A stretch of 64,000 bases of DNA from Adhaeribacter aquaticus DSM 16391 (GCF_000473365.1 NZ_KI421517.1:2816895-2880894), one strand, 5' to 3'. Shown: positions 43,826 to 53,275, counted from the stretch's first letter. Notes: a model not told the origin generated them from the sequence alone. Numbers and translations are program-made.

Positions 43826-44791
43826 TTACTCCCCATCATGCGGCCGATCTGGTGTTATTACAGGTTTTAAGGCTTGGCGTTCAGCTTCTAATAAAGCTTT
43901 TTGTTCGTCAGTTAGTGGTTGTAAATGGTTTAAATCTGGCTGGCCGGCATCTACCCAACAAGTATACCAAAACGAACCTACCAGCCAAAGGGCTAAGCGC
44001 ATTTGCCGTTCTACCTGTCCTTTCAATTTCTGGTGGTACGCTTTTGAAAAATCAGGTGAATAAGTTTTTACGGAGGTAATACCGCGTTCTTCAAAGGTAT
44101 ACTTCTTGTCTTCAGGAACCTGACTGGTTACCTGCTTTTCAAAAGTGAATACCGAGTCCAGTGCGGCATGGGATCGCCAGACAATTTCCCAAGCCTGTTT
44201 CTGCGGATTTTTAAGATAAATAGCTGGCCCTACAAAATAATCATAACTATTGGCAAGTAGTTCTGGAAGTCTTGATTCCCATAAACCATGAATGCCAGCT
44301 TGATTGGTAAATTGTCCATTGTAATTGCGGGTTGTATGTAAGGGTACACAAGCATCCGCAACATAATGCCCTAAATCAGCAGATAGGCGCAAAATATTAG
44401 TTAAGTTATGTTCTTTGAAAGCTTCGGTCAATTGAAATTTGATGAGGCTGATATGCCAGGGTACAATACCATGTTTATTCAAAGAATCTTCTCCAAAATG
44501 TTCCACTGCATCGCGCCAAAATAAAGGTAATTTGGTGCGGGCACTATCTCCGTATACATCCAAATCAATAAAATGACGTGGACCCTCCGCTTTCACCACA
44601 TATCGCCTGCGGTCGGGGTTTACAGCATTTTCCGTTATATAAAGCAGATGTTTTTTATAGAAGCCAATTATTTCAGGCGGTAAAGTAAATACCGCTAACC
44701 GATTGATGCGCTGGTGAGCAAAAAAGCCCCAGGACCACAACTTTGTTGGGACCCAAAGTAATAATAAAACCAGCCAAAGTTTTTTATACAT
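43826..44791 (-). CDS. Zinc-dependent phospholipase C / S1-P1 nuclease-like protein
   Basis: The 321-residue protein has a signal peptide (residues 1-20) so that Trp21 would become the mature N-terminus, as in zinc phospholipase C and P1 nuclease where the N-terminal Trp binds zinc. WGFFAHQRINRLAVF follows, then RHFIDLDVYG near 72 and GHYVADACVPLHTTRNYNG near 140-158, which hold the expected His and Asp ligands. In Bacteroidota this family is usually annotated as zinc-dependent phospholipase C. Substrate, lipid or nucleic acid, is not determined. The gene is single. Confidence 0.85.
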   Translation of the reverse strand: MYKKLWLVLLLLWVPTKLWSWGFFAHQRINRLAVFTLPPEIIGFYKKHLLYITENAVNPDRRRYVVKAEGPRHFIDLDVYGDSARTKLPLFWRDAVEHFGEDSLNKHGIVPWHISLIKFQLTEAFKEHNLTNILRLSADLGHYVADACVPLHTTRNYNGQFTNQAGIHGLWESRLPELLANSYDYFVGPAIYLKNPQKQAWEIVWRSHAALDSVFTFEKQVTSQVPEDKKYTFEERGITSVKTYSPDFSKAYHQKLKGQVERQMRLALWLVGSFWYTCWVDAGQPDLNHLQPLTDEQKALLEAERQALKPVITPDRPHDGE

Positions 44792-45232
44792 GTACTTGAC
44801 AAAGCTTAATCTGCTTTTCTACAACGACCTGCTTTGATATTAGTTTAAGCACAGTAATCTAAATCAATAATCTCCGGTACCTTCTAAACTTTTGATTTTA
44901 TAGCGTTTTTTATTGATAAAATGTAAATAATTAAAGAAAATAGTAAGGCGGATATCTTCTAGTATACTGCTTTTGCTGCCTATAATTATTGCAGGCCTAC
45001 ACTTACATGTTTTGTAGCAAAAAAGCAGAGTCAGAAGAAAATTGTAAAATATAAGGAAAATTTAATATTGCTGCTAAAAAACAGTTTCTGGCATAAAAGC
45101 TGCATTTAGCTAAAGTGTTCGAGAGGGTGGTAAGTGATTGATAGGTAAGGGAATGAACAGGGTTTCAGGGGCTGCAGATCCTGTTAAACCCAAACCAAAT
45201 AATTAGCTGTTTCACTTATTAAATTTAAATTT
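44792..45232. other. Divergent intergenic region
   Basis: About 440 AT-rich bases between the divergent phospholipase-like and lipoprotein genes. It must contain both promoters. I see no further gene, no strong hairpin and no exact TAnnTTTG box at a useful position. Confidence 0.4.
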
Positions 45233-46132
45233 ATGAAAACTACCTTACTTTTTAATATACTAAATAAAACAATACCGTTCTTATTCAGCCTTACCTTTTT
45301 ATTAAGTGCCTGTAAAGAAGATGAAATTATAGCGCCGGTTACTGCTAATCCTGCCCCGGTAACAGGATCTCCTGCAAATACTCCGCAGGGAGAAAGTCCG
45401 GCAGAGAATACACCGCCAGCCACTGCTGATCCAACTCCAGCTCCTGTTCAGGGTAAATCCATGACGTTTAGAGGGCAATACACACAACTACTGGAATACA
45501 ATGTAGATGGAACACTACAGCGTTATACCAGTCACTCTAATGGTACTTTTATCCATAACTTTGAGTATGACGCTAATAAAAAGCCAGTAAAGGCAACAAC
45601 AAATAATTTTGGTAATACCCGTTACTTTTATACAGGTGAGGTGTTAGAAAAAGCAGTTAAATACGATTTGCTTGACCGGCCTTTAAAAGAATATGTGTTT
45701 AACTTTAATTCCCAAAATCAATTAATAGAGCAACATGGTTTTAGAGTAGCATTAGATGGAAGTAAAACTGAATTTGAAAAACAGGTTTATGCTTATGATA
45801 ATAAAGGAAATATGAACCTGATGAAGCAATATTATATTGATCCGGCAACGGGGCAGTTAGTATTGTCAGCCTCTTTCCATTACGAGAACTTTGATAATAA
45901 ACAGAATGCTATTCCGTACTTATCAGAACCTTATCTGCCACAAGTAACTCTATGGGTAAATAATCCGGGCAAAAGATATATCCTTAGTAAAGATGGTAAT
46001 CTTTTAGTTGGTGCTGAAACCTACGGGTATAGCTATAACGAAGCTGGTAGGCCAGTTTCCAGGTATACTACTGTAGATGTTGGTGGAAGAACCGTTTCTT
46101 ATTCCGGTACCTTTACTTATACTGGATTCTAA
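45233..46132 (+). CDS. Lipoprotein with YD-like beta repeats
   Basis: The 299-residue protein has a lipoprotein signal ending LLSACKEDE (Cys24), then a proline- and alanine-rich linker (about 30-75). From about 80 on, short beta motifs recur: YNVDGTLQRYTS, FEYDANKKPVKA, VKYDLLDRPLKEYVF, YAYDNKGNMNLM and YSYNEAGRPVSRY. They resemble the YD/RHS-like repeats of many Bacteroidota surface lipoproteins. The function is unknown; binding of polysaccharide or other surface ligands is a guess. The gene ends at a hairpin. Confidence 0.8.
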   Translation: MKTTLLFNILNKTIPFLFSLTFLLSACKEDEIIAPVTANPAPVTGSPANTPQGESPAENTPPATADPTPAPVQGKSMTFRGQYTQLLEYNVDGTLQRYTSHSNGTFIHNFEYDANKKPVKATTNNFGNTRYFYTGEVLEKAVKYDLLDRPLKEYVFNFNSQNQLIEQHGFRVALDGSKTEFEKQVYAYDNKGNMNLMKQYYIDPATGQLVLSASFHYENFDNKQNAIPYLSEPYLPQVTLWVNNPGKRYILSKDGNLLVGAETYGYSYNEAGRPVSRYTTVDVGGRTVSYSGTFTYTGF

Positions 46133-46185
46133 TTACAATAAATAGATAGCAGCTAGTTATTTGATTGGTCTTTAATAATAAATAT

Positions 46186-46240
46186 AAAGCATACTTTTAG
46201 TTACTTAAGCTCATGTGGCTATAGTTTAAAAGTATGCTTT
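46186..46240. terminator. Bidirectional hairpin
   Basis: AAAGCATACTTTTA (46186-46199) pairs perfectly with TAAAAGTATGCTTT (46227-46240) around a 27-base loop between converging genes. Confidence 0.7.
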
Positions 46241-46249
46241 TATAGTTAT

Positions 46250-47143
46250 TTATAACCTGAATTCTTCTTGAAGCTCTTTGTTAATCATCACGCCAGCCTT
46301 GGTGCCTTCAGAGGCAGCTACAATTACCAATTGCATTTCCCGGGCCGCATCGCCTGCCACGAAAAGGCCTGGTATATTGGTTTGCTGATTTTTATAAGTA
46401 CGTACTACCCCTTTGCTGGTAAAATCGCAGCCTAATTCTATACTTAAATTGCTGCGTTGTTCGTGGCCAGTACTAAAGAATAAAGCTTCACACGGAATGG
46501 TGGCACCTCCTTTCAGCACAATCCGTTTCAGCTCGGTTCCTTCTCCTTCTACCCGTTCAATAGGGGCTGTTACTACTTTTATGTGGTTTCGTTCCAGCAC
46601 GGCAGCATCTTCTTTTCTTAAGTTCCGGATCCCATCCATAAATAAGGTAACATCGCTGCTCCAGGTTTTTAAGGACAAGGATAAACCAAAGCCATCCCGC
46701 CCTTTTCCATAAGCGCCCAGCGGTTTGTTTCTGGATTCCCAGCCATCGCAGTAAGGACAATGATGCACACTCTTGCCATTGAAGGGCTCGATACCTGGAA
46801 TTTGTGGCCACCGGTCTTTTACACCAGTTGCAATCAGAAGCTTCCGGGAAAGGTAAATATTATTATCACTATCAGTTACCTCAAATAGGTTATTGTCGCG
46901 GCGCGCCTTTACAATTCTTCTGTCTTTCAGATCAACTTTATATTTATTCAAATCAGCGCGGACCAATTTTAAAAATTCTTTGGGATTAGTGCCGTCTCTC
47001 GAAATAAAGCCATTCATGGCATTTGAATAAGCATTCCGGTATTCTCCTGAATCAAACAAAATTACTTTACGCATGCACCGCGTCAGTAATAAAGCAGCAC
47101 TTAAGCCGGCTGGTCCGCCGCCAATAATAGTTACATCGTACAT
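46250..47143 (-). CDS. Thioredoxin-reductase-like FAD/NAD(P) oxidoreductase
   Basis: The 297-residue protein opens with the FAD loop IIGGGPAGLSAALLL (residues 6-20) and carries a CPYCDG motif near 133-138, equivalent to the redox CxxC of thioredoxin reductase. The C-terminal FAD motif, LFVAGDAAREMQL, is near 265-277. The usual NADPH loop GxGxxA is weak (GAYGKGRDGFGLSL), so cofactor use may differ from true TrxB. Similar proteins reduce small redox partners or act as sulfhydryl oxidases. The gene stands alone upstream of polA on the same strand. Confidence 0.9.
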   Translation of the reverse strand: MYDVTIIGGGPAGLSAALLLTRCMRKVILFDSGEYRNAYSNAMNGFISRDGTNPKEFLKLVRADLNKYKVDLKDRRIVKARRDNNLFEVTDSDNNIYLSRKLLIATGVKDRWPQIPGIEPFNGKSVHHCPYCDGWESRNKPLGAYGKGRDGFGLSLSLKTWSSDVTLFMDGIRNLRKEDAAVLERNHIKVVTAPIERVEGEGTELKRIVLKGGATIPCEALFFSTGHEQRSNLSIELGCDFTSKGVVRTYKNQQTNIPGLFVAGDAAREMQLVIVAASEGTKAGVMINKELQEEFRL

Positions 47144-47317
47144 AGCTTAAAAATAAGTAGCTATCCCTTAACGTGAAGCTTCTAAATAAGGATGATGAAA
47201 CAGGCAGAAAAATATATAAATGGCTAAGTCTGCACCTCCAGGTTACAATTGTAAACATATATAGAGGTTTTGAAAGAAGCATTCTCAAGAGCGGTTGACA
47301 CTACAGGGTAGAAAAAG

Positions 47318-47348
47318 AAAGCCCAAACATTGATTTGTTTGGGCTTTT
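47318..47348 (-). terminator. Terminator of polA
   Basis: AAAGCCCAAACA and TGTTTGGGCTTT are perfect 12-base arms around a short loop; on the minus strand the hairpin directly follows the polA stop and ends in T. Confidence 0.88.
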
Positions 47349-47371
47349 GTAATGTGATAAACAAACGAAAA

Positions 47372-50215
47372 TTAATGTGCCTGAAGCCAGTTTTCGCCTA
47401 CCCCTATACCAATCTCCATCGGGACGCTTAACGGCAGCGCATGCTTCATCAGGTCTTCTATTTTAGGTTTAATGTAGTCCAATTCTTCTCTTGGGGTATC
47501 AAACACCAATTCGTCGTGTACCTGCAGAATCATACGGGTTTTTAGTTTTTCTTCTTCCAGCCAATTATGAATATTGATCATGGCAATTTTGATTATATCG
47601 GCAGCTGTGCCTTGAATAGGAGCATTAATGGCGTTGCGTTCGGCATATCCCCGAATGTTGGCATTCGCTGAATTTATATCGCGGAGGTACCGGCGACGGC
47701 CTAATAAAGTCTCTACATATTCTTGTTCGCGGGCCTTACTGATAGCCTCGTCCATATAGTTTTTTACGGCGGAGAACTCCTGGAAATAAGCATCAATAAT
47801 ATCAGCGGCTTCCCGACGTGATATATTTAACCTATCGGCCAGGCCAAAAGCTGAAATGCCGTATATAATCCCAAAATTGATGGTTTTGGCTTTGCGTCGC
47901 ATATCAGAATCTACTTCATCTATAGGCACCCGAAATACTTTGGCCGCTGTGGAAGAGTGAATATCCAATCCTTTCTGGAACGCTTCTTTCATGGTGGCAT
48001 CGCCGCTAAATTCAGCCATAATGCGAAGCTCTATCTGCGAATAATCGGCTGAAACCAGCAGGTAATTCTGATCCCGGGGTACAAAAGCTTTACGTATTTC
48101 CCGGCCTTTCTCTGTGCGGATAGGAATATTCTGCAAGTTGGGGTTGGTAGAGCTTAAACGCCCGGTGGCGGCAACTGCTTGGTTAAAAGAAGTATGTACG
48201 CGGCCATCCAGGTGGCAAATCAGTTGGGGTAAGGCATCTATGTACGTACTTTTTAGTTTAGATAATTCCCGGTGATCCAGAATAAGCTGGGCGATTTCAT
48301 GTTTATGAGCCAGCTTAGATAAAATTTCTTCGCCGGTGGCATGCTGACCCGTTTTGGTCTTTTTGGTTTTTTCCTGAATGCCTAATTTTTCAAATAAAAT
48401 CTCACCTAGTTGTTTAGGAGAACCAATATTAAAATTAGTGCCGGCAATTTCATAAATTCGTTTCTCCAGGTCGGCCATATAGCCGGAAAGTTCCTTCGAT
48501 GACTCCGCCATGGCACTGGCATCAATACTTATACCTTCTTTTTCAATGGCGGCTAAAACCGGAATAAGTGGATTCTCTACCTCGTTAAATAGTTTCATCA
48601 CCCCAGCTTTTTCCAGGCGGGGCTCAAAATATTGCTTTAAACGTAAGGTAATGTCGGCATCTTCGCAAGCATATTCATAAACTTCTTCGGGTGTCAAATC
48701 GGCCATGCTTAGCTGCTTTTTTCCTCTTTTACCTATAAGCTCGGTAATAGAAACAGGCGTATAGTTCAGGTAAGTTTCCGAAAGCAAATCCATGTTGTGC
48801 CGCATGTCTGGCTCAAGTAAATAATGTGCCAGCATGGTGTCAAAAATGCGTCCTTTTATTTCTATGCCATAACTTTTTAGTACCAGAATATCATACTTAA
48901 TATTTTGACCGATTTTAACTATTGCGGGGTCTTCCAGCACAGACCGGAACTCCTCTACAACTTTTTGCGCTTCTTCTTTATTGTCCGGTAGGGGTACGTA
49001 ATAAGCTTCCCCGGCTCTATAACAGAAAGACATCCCTAACAAACGAGCTGTAATGGGGTCGATGCTGTTGGTTTCGGTATCAAAAGAAATTTCTCCTTGC
49101 AGCTTCAAAAAGTTTATTAAGCTAGCCCGCAGCTCTGGTGTATTAATAAGATGATAATCGTGCAGGGTGTTGTTGATATCTTTCTTTTGCGTATTCTGAG
49201 CAGGAGCAGATTCCGGAATATCAGCTACCAAATCAGCAAGCTCTTCAAATAAGGAGGTTTGCTGATCAGATTTTTTACCTTTTACCATGGTGCGGTTAGC
49301 TTTGGCTGCGGGAGCTTTGGCAGGTTCGGCTAAGCTGGTGCCTAAAATTCGCTGGGCTAGTTGCCGGAATTCCAGTTCTTCAAATAATGCTTTCAATTTT
49401 TCAGCATCCGGTCCCCGGTACTGAAACAGATCTTCATTGAAGTCAATGGGTACATCTAAATGAATGGTGGCCAGTTCCTTCGAAAGTAATCCTTGTTCGG
49501 CGTATTGAATGATATTTTCGCGTTGTTTTCCCTTTAGTTCATCGGCATTGGCAATAAGATTTTCTACCGAACCGTATTTCTGAATTAGGGTTTTAGCGGT
49601 TTTTTCGCCTATACCTGGTATGCCCGGAATATTATCTACGGCATCGCCTTGTAAACCTAAAATATCAATTACCTGTTTTACATTGCTGATTTCCCACTTC
49701 TCACATACTTTTTTTACATCCAGAATATCTACCCCATTACCTAAAAAAGCTGGTTTATATAGAAAAACATGATTGGTTACCAGCTGGCAAAAGTCTTTGT
49801 CAGGGCTCATCATGTACACATCAAAATCTGCTTTTTCAGCTTTACAAGAAAGAGTCCCTATTACATCATCGGCTTCATAACCTGGTAATTCTAGTAAGGG
49901 AATATTGAAAGCCTCTACAATTTGTTTTACGTAGGGAATAGCAATGCCAATATCTTCGGGCATTGCCTGCCGATTTGCTTTATATTCTGTAAAGTTTTCG
50001 TGCCGGAATGTTTTAGCTGGTCCATCTATGGCCACTCCAATATGCGTTGGTTTTTCCTTAGATAAAACTTCAAATAAGGTATTGGTAAAACCGAGAGCGG
50101 CCCCGGTATTCATGCCTTTAGAATTAATGCGCGGGTTTTTACTGAATGCGAAATGCGCCCGGTAAATAAGAGCCATGGCATCCAGTAGAAATAGTTTTTT
50201 TGTTCTTTCGCTCAT
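47372..50215 (-). CDS. polA: DNA polymerase I
   Basis: I start it at the ATG at 50215 (947 residues), as the frame's first codon at 50221 is TTG. The N-terminal 5'-nuclease domain (about 1-290) includes GYEADDVIGTL and GIPGIGEKTA. A 3'-5' exonuclease-like domain follows near 350-540, with the metal residues kept in ISFDTETNS. The polymerase domain spans about 560-947 with motif A VSADYSQIELRIMAEFSG, motif B RRKAKTINFGIIYGISAFG and motif C QVHDELVFD. It is a complete replicative-repair enzyme with intact active sites. Confidence 0.98.
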   Translation of the reverse strand: MSERTKKLFLLDAMALIYRAHFAFSKNPRINSKGMNTGAALGFTNTLFEVLSKEKPTHIGVAIDGPAKTFRHENFTEYKANRQAMPEDIGIAIPYVKQIVEAFNIPLLELPGYEADDVIGTLSCKAEKADFDVYMMSPDKDFCQLVTNHVFLYKPAFLGNGVDILDVKKVCEKWEISNVKQVIDILGLQGDAVDNIPGIPGIGEKTAKTLIQKYGSVENLIANADELKGKQRENIIQYAEQGLLSKELATIHLDVPIDFNEDLFQYRGPDAEKLKALFEELEFRQLAQRILGTSLAEPAKAPAAKANRTMVKGKKSDQQTSLFEELADLVADIPESAPAQNTQKKDINNTLHDYHLINTPELRASLINFLKLQGEISFDTETNSIDPITARLLGMSFCYRAGEAYYVPLPDNKEEAQKVVEEFRSVLEDPAIVKIGQNIKYDILVLKSYGIEIKGRIFDTMLAHYLLEPDMRHNMDLLSETYLNYTPVSITELIGKRGKKQLSMADLTPEEVYEYACEDADITLRLKQYFEPRLEKAGVMKLFNEVENPLIPVLAAIEKEGISIDASAMAESSKELSGYMADLEKRIYEIAGTNFNIGSPKQLGEILFEKLGIQEKTKKTKTGQHATGEEILSKLAHKHEIAQLILDHRELSKLKSTYIDALPQLICHLDGRVHTSFNQAVAATGRLSSTNPNLQNIPIRTEKGREIRKAFVPRDQNYLLVSADYSQIELRIMAEFSGDATMKEAFQKGLDIHSSTAAKVFRVPIDEVDSDMRRKAKTINFGIIYGISAFGLADRLNISRREAADIIDAYFQEFSAVKNYMDEAISKAREQEYVETLLGRRRYLRDINSANANIRGYAERNAINAPIQGTAADIIKIAMINIHNWLEEEKLKTRMILQVHDELVFDTPREELDYIKPKIEDLMKHALPLSVPMEIGIGVGENWLQAH

Positions 50216-50517
50216 AGCCAAAATTAATCAGATTTTAGGAATAACCGCTAACGGCCAGGATAGTTAAAATTTAAATGTTGCAAACTAGGAGGCGTGCATT
50301 AAATAGAAGGGTGCTTAAATACTGTTCAATTAACCATCTAAAACTGACTTAAGTAAAAAGCTTTAAGTATAAATTTATTAAGAAAAAGCTATACGTATTT
50401 AGGTTTTTAGCGGGTGTTATTACTGAGTTTACGCCTTTAAATACTTAAAAACTAGGCTTTTATTAATGCAAGGGAATTTTTTCGCCTATCTTCAAGTAGT
50501 CTATAAAACAAAGGGAA
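50216..50517. other. Intergenic region upstream of polA
   Basis: About 300 AT-rich bases between divergent polA and a small-protein gene. Promoters for both must lie here, but I see no exact consensus box or hairpin. Confidence 0.4.
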
Positions 50518-50727
50518 TTGGTTTTGGAAAAGCAGCAGTTAATTAACCCAGCAGAAATTGAGCAGTTAAATATTCACAATTGTCTGGAGTTGCTTAGAAA
50601 GTTACAAGACAAGGCAGAAGCTTCATATAATCTGCCCACAAGAAAGGCTTTATTAAAAAAGGTTGAAGCCAGAATATTAAAGCTGGTTGCTGTTAAGGAA
50701 TCTGGAGGAGATATAACTGGAGTTTAA
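50518..50727 (+). CDS. Small helical protein, paralogue of the next gene
   Basis: A 69-residue frame starts at a TTG preceded by AAAGGGAA, a plausible ribosome binding site. It encodes a helical peptide with HNCLELLRKLQDKAEASYNL and ARILKLVA at its end. The pattern [N/D]CLxLLxKLQ followed by a basic helix ending RIxxL recurs in the gene at 50920, so the two are probably paralogues. No domain is recognised. The non-ATG start and short length lower confidence; the shared pattern raises it. Confidence 0.55.
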   Translation: MVLEKQQLINPAEIEQLNIHNCLELLRKLQDKAEASYNLPTRKALLKKVEARILKLVAVKESGGDITGV

Positions 50728-50857
50728 ACTGACTTTTATAAAGTTTTTAATATATAAAGTTGTAATGCACTAAGTGGCTTCGGGTTGTATGTAAAAAGTA
50801 CAAAAAACGCTGTATACGCGAAGTACTGATAGGGTTAAATAAATACGTAAAAACAGG

Positions 50858-50885
50858 GAGGCAAGTAACTTTTTAGCCTCTTTTT
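50858..50885 (+). terminator. Weak terminator before the second small gene
   Basis: GAGGC and GCCTC arms (50858-50862, 50876-50880) are followed by TTTTTACTT. It separates the two paralogous small genes. Confidence 0.5.
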
Positions 50886-50919
50886 ACTTATAAGAGGTAG
50901 TTTATAGATTAATTGAATT

Positions 50920-51156
50920 ATGCCAAAAATAACAATAAATACAAATTCGTTTTTAGATAGAAAAAATACCATTGCTAACTATTCCTTTTCTGATTGTTTA
51001 GGACTATTGGTTAAGCTTCAGCAACTTGATAGCCAGGAGCTACAGTCTAATGCTAATAAGCAACTTATTGAGAGCTTAGAAGAAAGAATAAAATATTTGG
51101 CTCACAATAAAATGGCCGAAAGACCAGTTTCTTTTGCAGCACACCAGGCAGTATAA
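50920..51156 (+). CDS. Small helical protein, paralogue of the previous gene
   Basis: A 78-residue protein with an ATG start. Its central part, SDCLGLLVKLQQLDSQELQS followed by KQLIESLEERIKYL, parallels the product of the gene at 50518 in spacing of Cys, Leu and the closing RI..L helix. It is predicted to be soluble and alpha-helical. It has no recognised family. It is followed 13 bases later by a third small gene, probably in one transcript. Confidence 0.6.
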   Translation: MPKITINTNSFLDRKNTIANYSFSDCLGLLVKLQQLDSQELQSNANKQLIESLEERIKYLAHNKMAERPVSFAAHQAV

Positions 51157-51169
51157 ATAAAAATAGCTA

Positions 51170-51415
51170 ATGAATTTAACTGACTTCAATACTTATTCTA
51201 CTAAGTTGCGTGCAGAGATTGTGCAAGTCAGGGGATTATTGCTGGCACAACGCACCTTAAAGGAGTATAGAATTAAGTTATTTGCAGTTAAATGTTTCTT
51301 TGTAGAAATTTGGGTTTTAGAAGCAGATCAGAAGCAGGTGATAGAGGTTAGCGGGTTTAAGAATATAATTTGCCTGGAGCCATACCTGAACATGATTAAG
51401 TTGCCTTCCCTGTAA
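51170..51415 (+). CDS. Small hypothetical protein
   Basis: An 81-residue frame with an ATG start, 13 bases after the previous small gene and ended by a strong terminator, which supports it as the last gene of a unit. Its beta-rich centre, IKLFAVKCFFVEIWVLEADQ, and following VIEVSGFKNIICLEPYLNMI suggest a compact alpha/beta fold. I do not recognise a family. Confidence 0.6.
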   Translation: MNLTDFNTYSTKLRAEIVQVRGLLLAQRTLKEYRIKLFAVKCFFVEIWVLEADQKQVIEVSGFKNIICLEPYLNMIKLPSL

Positions 51416-51444
51416 AACAGGCTTTCAAGTTTTAATTTTAAAAA

Positions 51445-51481
51445 AAGAAAAAGCACAGACTTAATGTCTGTGCTTTTTCTT
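51445..51481. terminator. Bidirectional terminator
   Basis: AAGAAAAAGCACAGAC and GTCTGTGCTTTTTCTT are 16-base perfect arms around a five-base loop, between the small-gene unit and the converging minus-strand gene. Confidence 0.93.
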
Positions 51482-51517
51482 TGTAGGTTACATTAGCTCT
51501 ATTCTTGAAAATGCAGG

Positions 51518-51919
51518 TTATTTTTTAGATTTTAAGTTGTTTTTCCAGATAGGAACGTAATCGTAGGTAGGGTAAAACTCGGTATCGAAAGCTCCCCAGG
51601 CTCCATTCTCAATGGCTAAATTTAGTGGGCGTAATGCGGATGCAGGAATTTTAACTGTAACAACCTGGCCAATACCCATCATTACATACCATGAAATTAC
51701 CCGCGCTTCTTTAGGCGGAAATTGTTCCCAAAGTTTATTCTCTTCCTGCTTTTTCTGAATTTCTTTTAAGCTTTTATCCTGCTGGTGTTTCAGAAAAATG
51801 GTAATCATAACGCTGTCGGAGGAAACGGAAGTTGTATTTCTTATTTGTGCACGGGCGGATGAGAGGTACAAAAAGCAGCCTGTAACTAGCAGAAATAATG
51901 ATTTTAGCATGTTAAACAC
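51518..51919 (-). CDS. Secreted conserved hypothetical protein
   Basis: The 133-residue protein has a signal peptide (residues 1-24, ending ARAQ). The mature domain of about 105 residues has blocks ITIFLKHQQDKSLKEIQKKQ, VISWYVMMGIGQVVTVKIPA and NLAIENGAWGAFDTEFYPTY, in order. The spacing resembles a ferredoxin-like alpha/beta domain such as in small dimeric barrel proteins, but that is inference. It lies 36 bases after the TPM gene on the same strand and may be cotranscribed with it. Function unknown. Confidence 0.75.
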   Translation of the reverse strand: MFNMLKSLFLLVTGCFLYLSSARAQIRNTTSVSSDSVMITIFLKHQQDKSLKEIQKKQEENKLWEQFPPKEARVISWYVMMGIGQVVTVKIPASALRPLNLAIENGAWGAFDTEFYPTYDYVPIWKNNLKSKK

Positions 51920-51955
51920 AGGTTAAGTTTAAGTACTACAATAAAACTATAGCAG

Positions 51956-52747
51956 TTACCAATCGCTGCTGGCCCCGCCGCCGCCAAATGAGCCGCCACC
52001 AAAGCCGCCAAAACCACCTCCGCCGCCACCACCAAAGCCTCCGCCTCCGCCAAAAGGACCACGGCCAGAAGAAAAATCACCGAAAATTACCGGAGGAAAG
52101 AAAGGTCCACCTAAAGTGCGCATTCCCCGGCCCCCTCTGCCGCCGCCACCCTTTTTACGGAAGTTTAATAAGATTATCAAGGCTAGGAAGCCAATTATCA
52201 ACCAGAACATAACCGGCGAATCGCCTCCACTTGTGCCTTTAGGATCTGCTTTGTACTGCCCGCTGGCAACATCTATGATAAAACTGGTAGCCTCATCCAA
52301 CCCTTTATAGTAATCTCCATTTCTATAATTTGGTTTTAATGTGTATTCTGTAATGCGTTTAGCAATGGCATCAGGCAAAATAGCCTCCATGCCGTAGCCG
52401 GTAGAGATATTTACCTTTCGCTCCTTTACAGCTGTTAGTATGATAACCCCGTTGTTTTTCCCTTTCTGCCCAATTCCCCAGGTCTCGGCTATACGGTAGG
52501 CAAAAGCGGCAATTTCATAAGGGCCAATAGAAGAAACATTCACAATGGTAATCTGGGTAGAAGTAGAATCATTGTAAGCGACAAGCTTTCGCTCCAGTGC
52601 CGCCACTTCGTCGGGTTGCAATATGCCAGCTAAATCGTTTACCAACCGCGGCGGATTTGGGCGCGGCGGTACATCTCCGGCCTCCTGTGCAGCCAGTGGT
52701 GAAACGGAAATGGTTAGGTAAAAGAATAGTAGCAGTAAGTTTTTCAT
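51956..52747 (-). CDS. TPM-domain membrane protein with glycine-rich tail (YgcG-like)
   Basis: I start at the ATG at 52747 (263 residues) because MKNLLLLFFYLTISVSPLAA is a signal peptide; an upstream non-signal extension is unlikely. The TPM domain covers about 30-175, with VNDLAGILQPDEVAALERKL near 35-54 and GKNNGVIILTAVKERKVNIS near 100-119. One membrane helix lies near 183-200, followed by a tail of glycine/phenylalanine repeats and a final SDW. Such proteins accompany LemA in many bacteria. The operon is read leftward after LemA and a second TPM gene. Exact role unknown. Confidence 0.9.
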   Translation of the reverse strand: MKNLLLLFFYLTISVSPLAAQEAGDVPPRPNPPRLVNDLAGILQPDEVAALERKLVAYNDSTSTQITIVNVSSIGPYEIAAFAYRIAETWGIGQKGKNNGVIILTAVKERKVNISTGYGMEAILPDAIAKRITEYTLKPNYRNGDYYKGLDEATSFIIDVASGQYKADPKGTSGGDSPVMFWLIIGFLALIILLNFRKKGGGGRGGRGMRTLGGPFFPPVIFGDFSSGRGPFGGGGGFGGGGGGGFGGFGGGSFGGGGASSDW

Positions 52748-52817
52748 AATATTTAGCGCAGGTATAACAACAGGGCAGGTACCCAAAACAAGGCAAGCCA
52801 AAGTTTACTACTCTTAT

Positions 52818-53255
52818 TTATTCGGTTCCGAAAGAGATATTGTTATCCAGTTCGTTTGTGTCAGCACCTTCCTGGTACGGGAAGTAGGCTTTAAGTTGTT
52901 CTCCTGCCATTAGTATTCCTTTGCTTAAACCCTCGGCATATTTGCCTTGCTTAAAAAAGCCTACTACCAGATTTGTTATTTCGTGCCAGAAGTTAGGTGG
53001 AACAACAGCATTTATACCAGCATCGCCCAAAACAGCAAATTTATGACTTTTTAAGGCTACGTAGAACAAAACGCCATTGCGCAATTTGGTTTGGTGCATG
53101 TGCAAATAAGCAAAAACCTGAGTAGCACGGTCTAGTGTGTCTATTTCGCAGGTATTTTCTATATGAACCCGAATTTCGCCAGAGGTGTTATTCTCAGCTT
53201 CCTTAATGGCATTAACTATCTGTATTTCGTCTTCTGGCGTGATAGTGTCTTTCAT
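52818..53255 (-). CDS. TPM-domain protein
   Basis: The 145-residue protein is a single TPM domain, with EDEIQIVNAIKEAENNTSGE near residues 8-27, RNGVLFYVALKSHKFAVLGD near 78-97 and FWHEITNLVVGFFKQGKYAE near 108-127. It has no signal peptide or membrane helix of its own. It lies between LemA and the glycine-tailed TPM gene; a perfect 21-base hairpin separates it from LemA. Function of the LemA/TPM pair is not established, though envelope maintenance is often suggested. Confidence 0.9.
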   Translation of the reverse strand: MKDTITPEDEIQIVNAIKEAENNTSGEIRVHIENTCEIDTLDRATQVFAYLHMHQTKLRNGVLFYVALKSHKFAVLGDAGINAVVPPNFWHEITNLVVGFFKQGKYAEGLSKGILMAGEQLKAYFPYQEGADTNELDNNISFGTE

Positions 53256-53275
53256 TTTTCTTTACCTTCAGGTTT

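Noticed and set aside
47372-50215. Possible loss of the 3'-5' exonuclease in DNA polymerase I
   Set aside because: The metal residues in ISFDTETNS are present, so there is no sign of an inactive proofreading domain at this motif.
52001-52170. Simple-sequence repeat region
   Set aside because: The CCGCC-rich stretch is explained by glycine codons of the TPM protein tail.
51988-52310. Arginine/proline-rich plus-strand frames
   Set aside because: They are the complement of the glycine-rich tail of the TPM gene.
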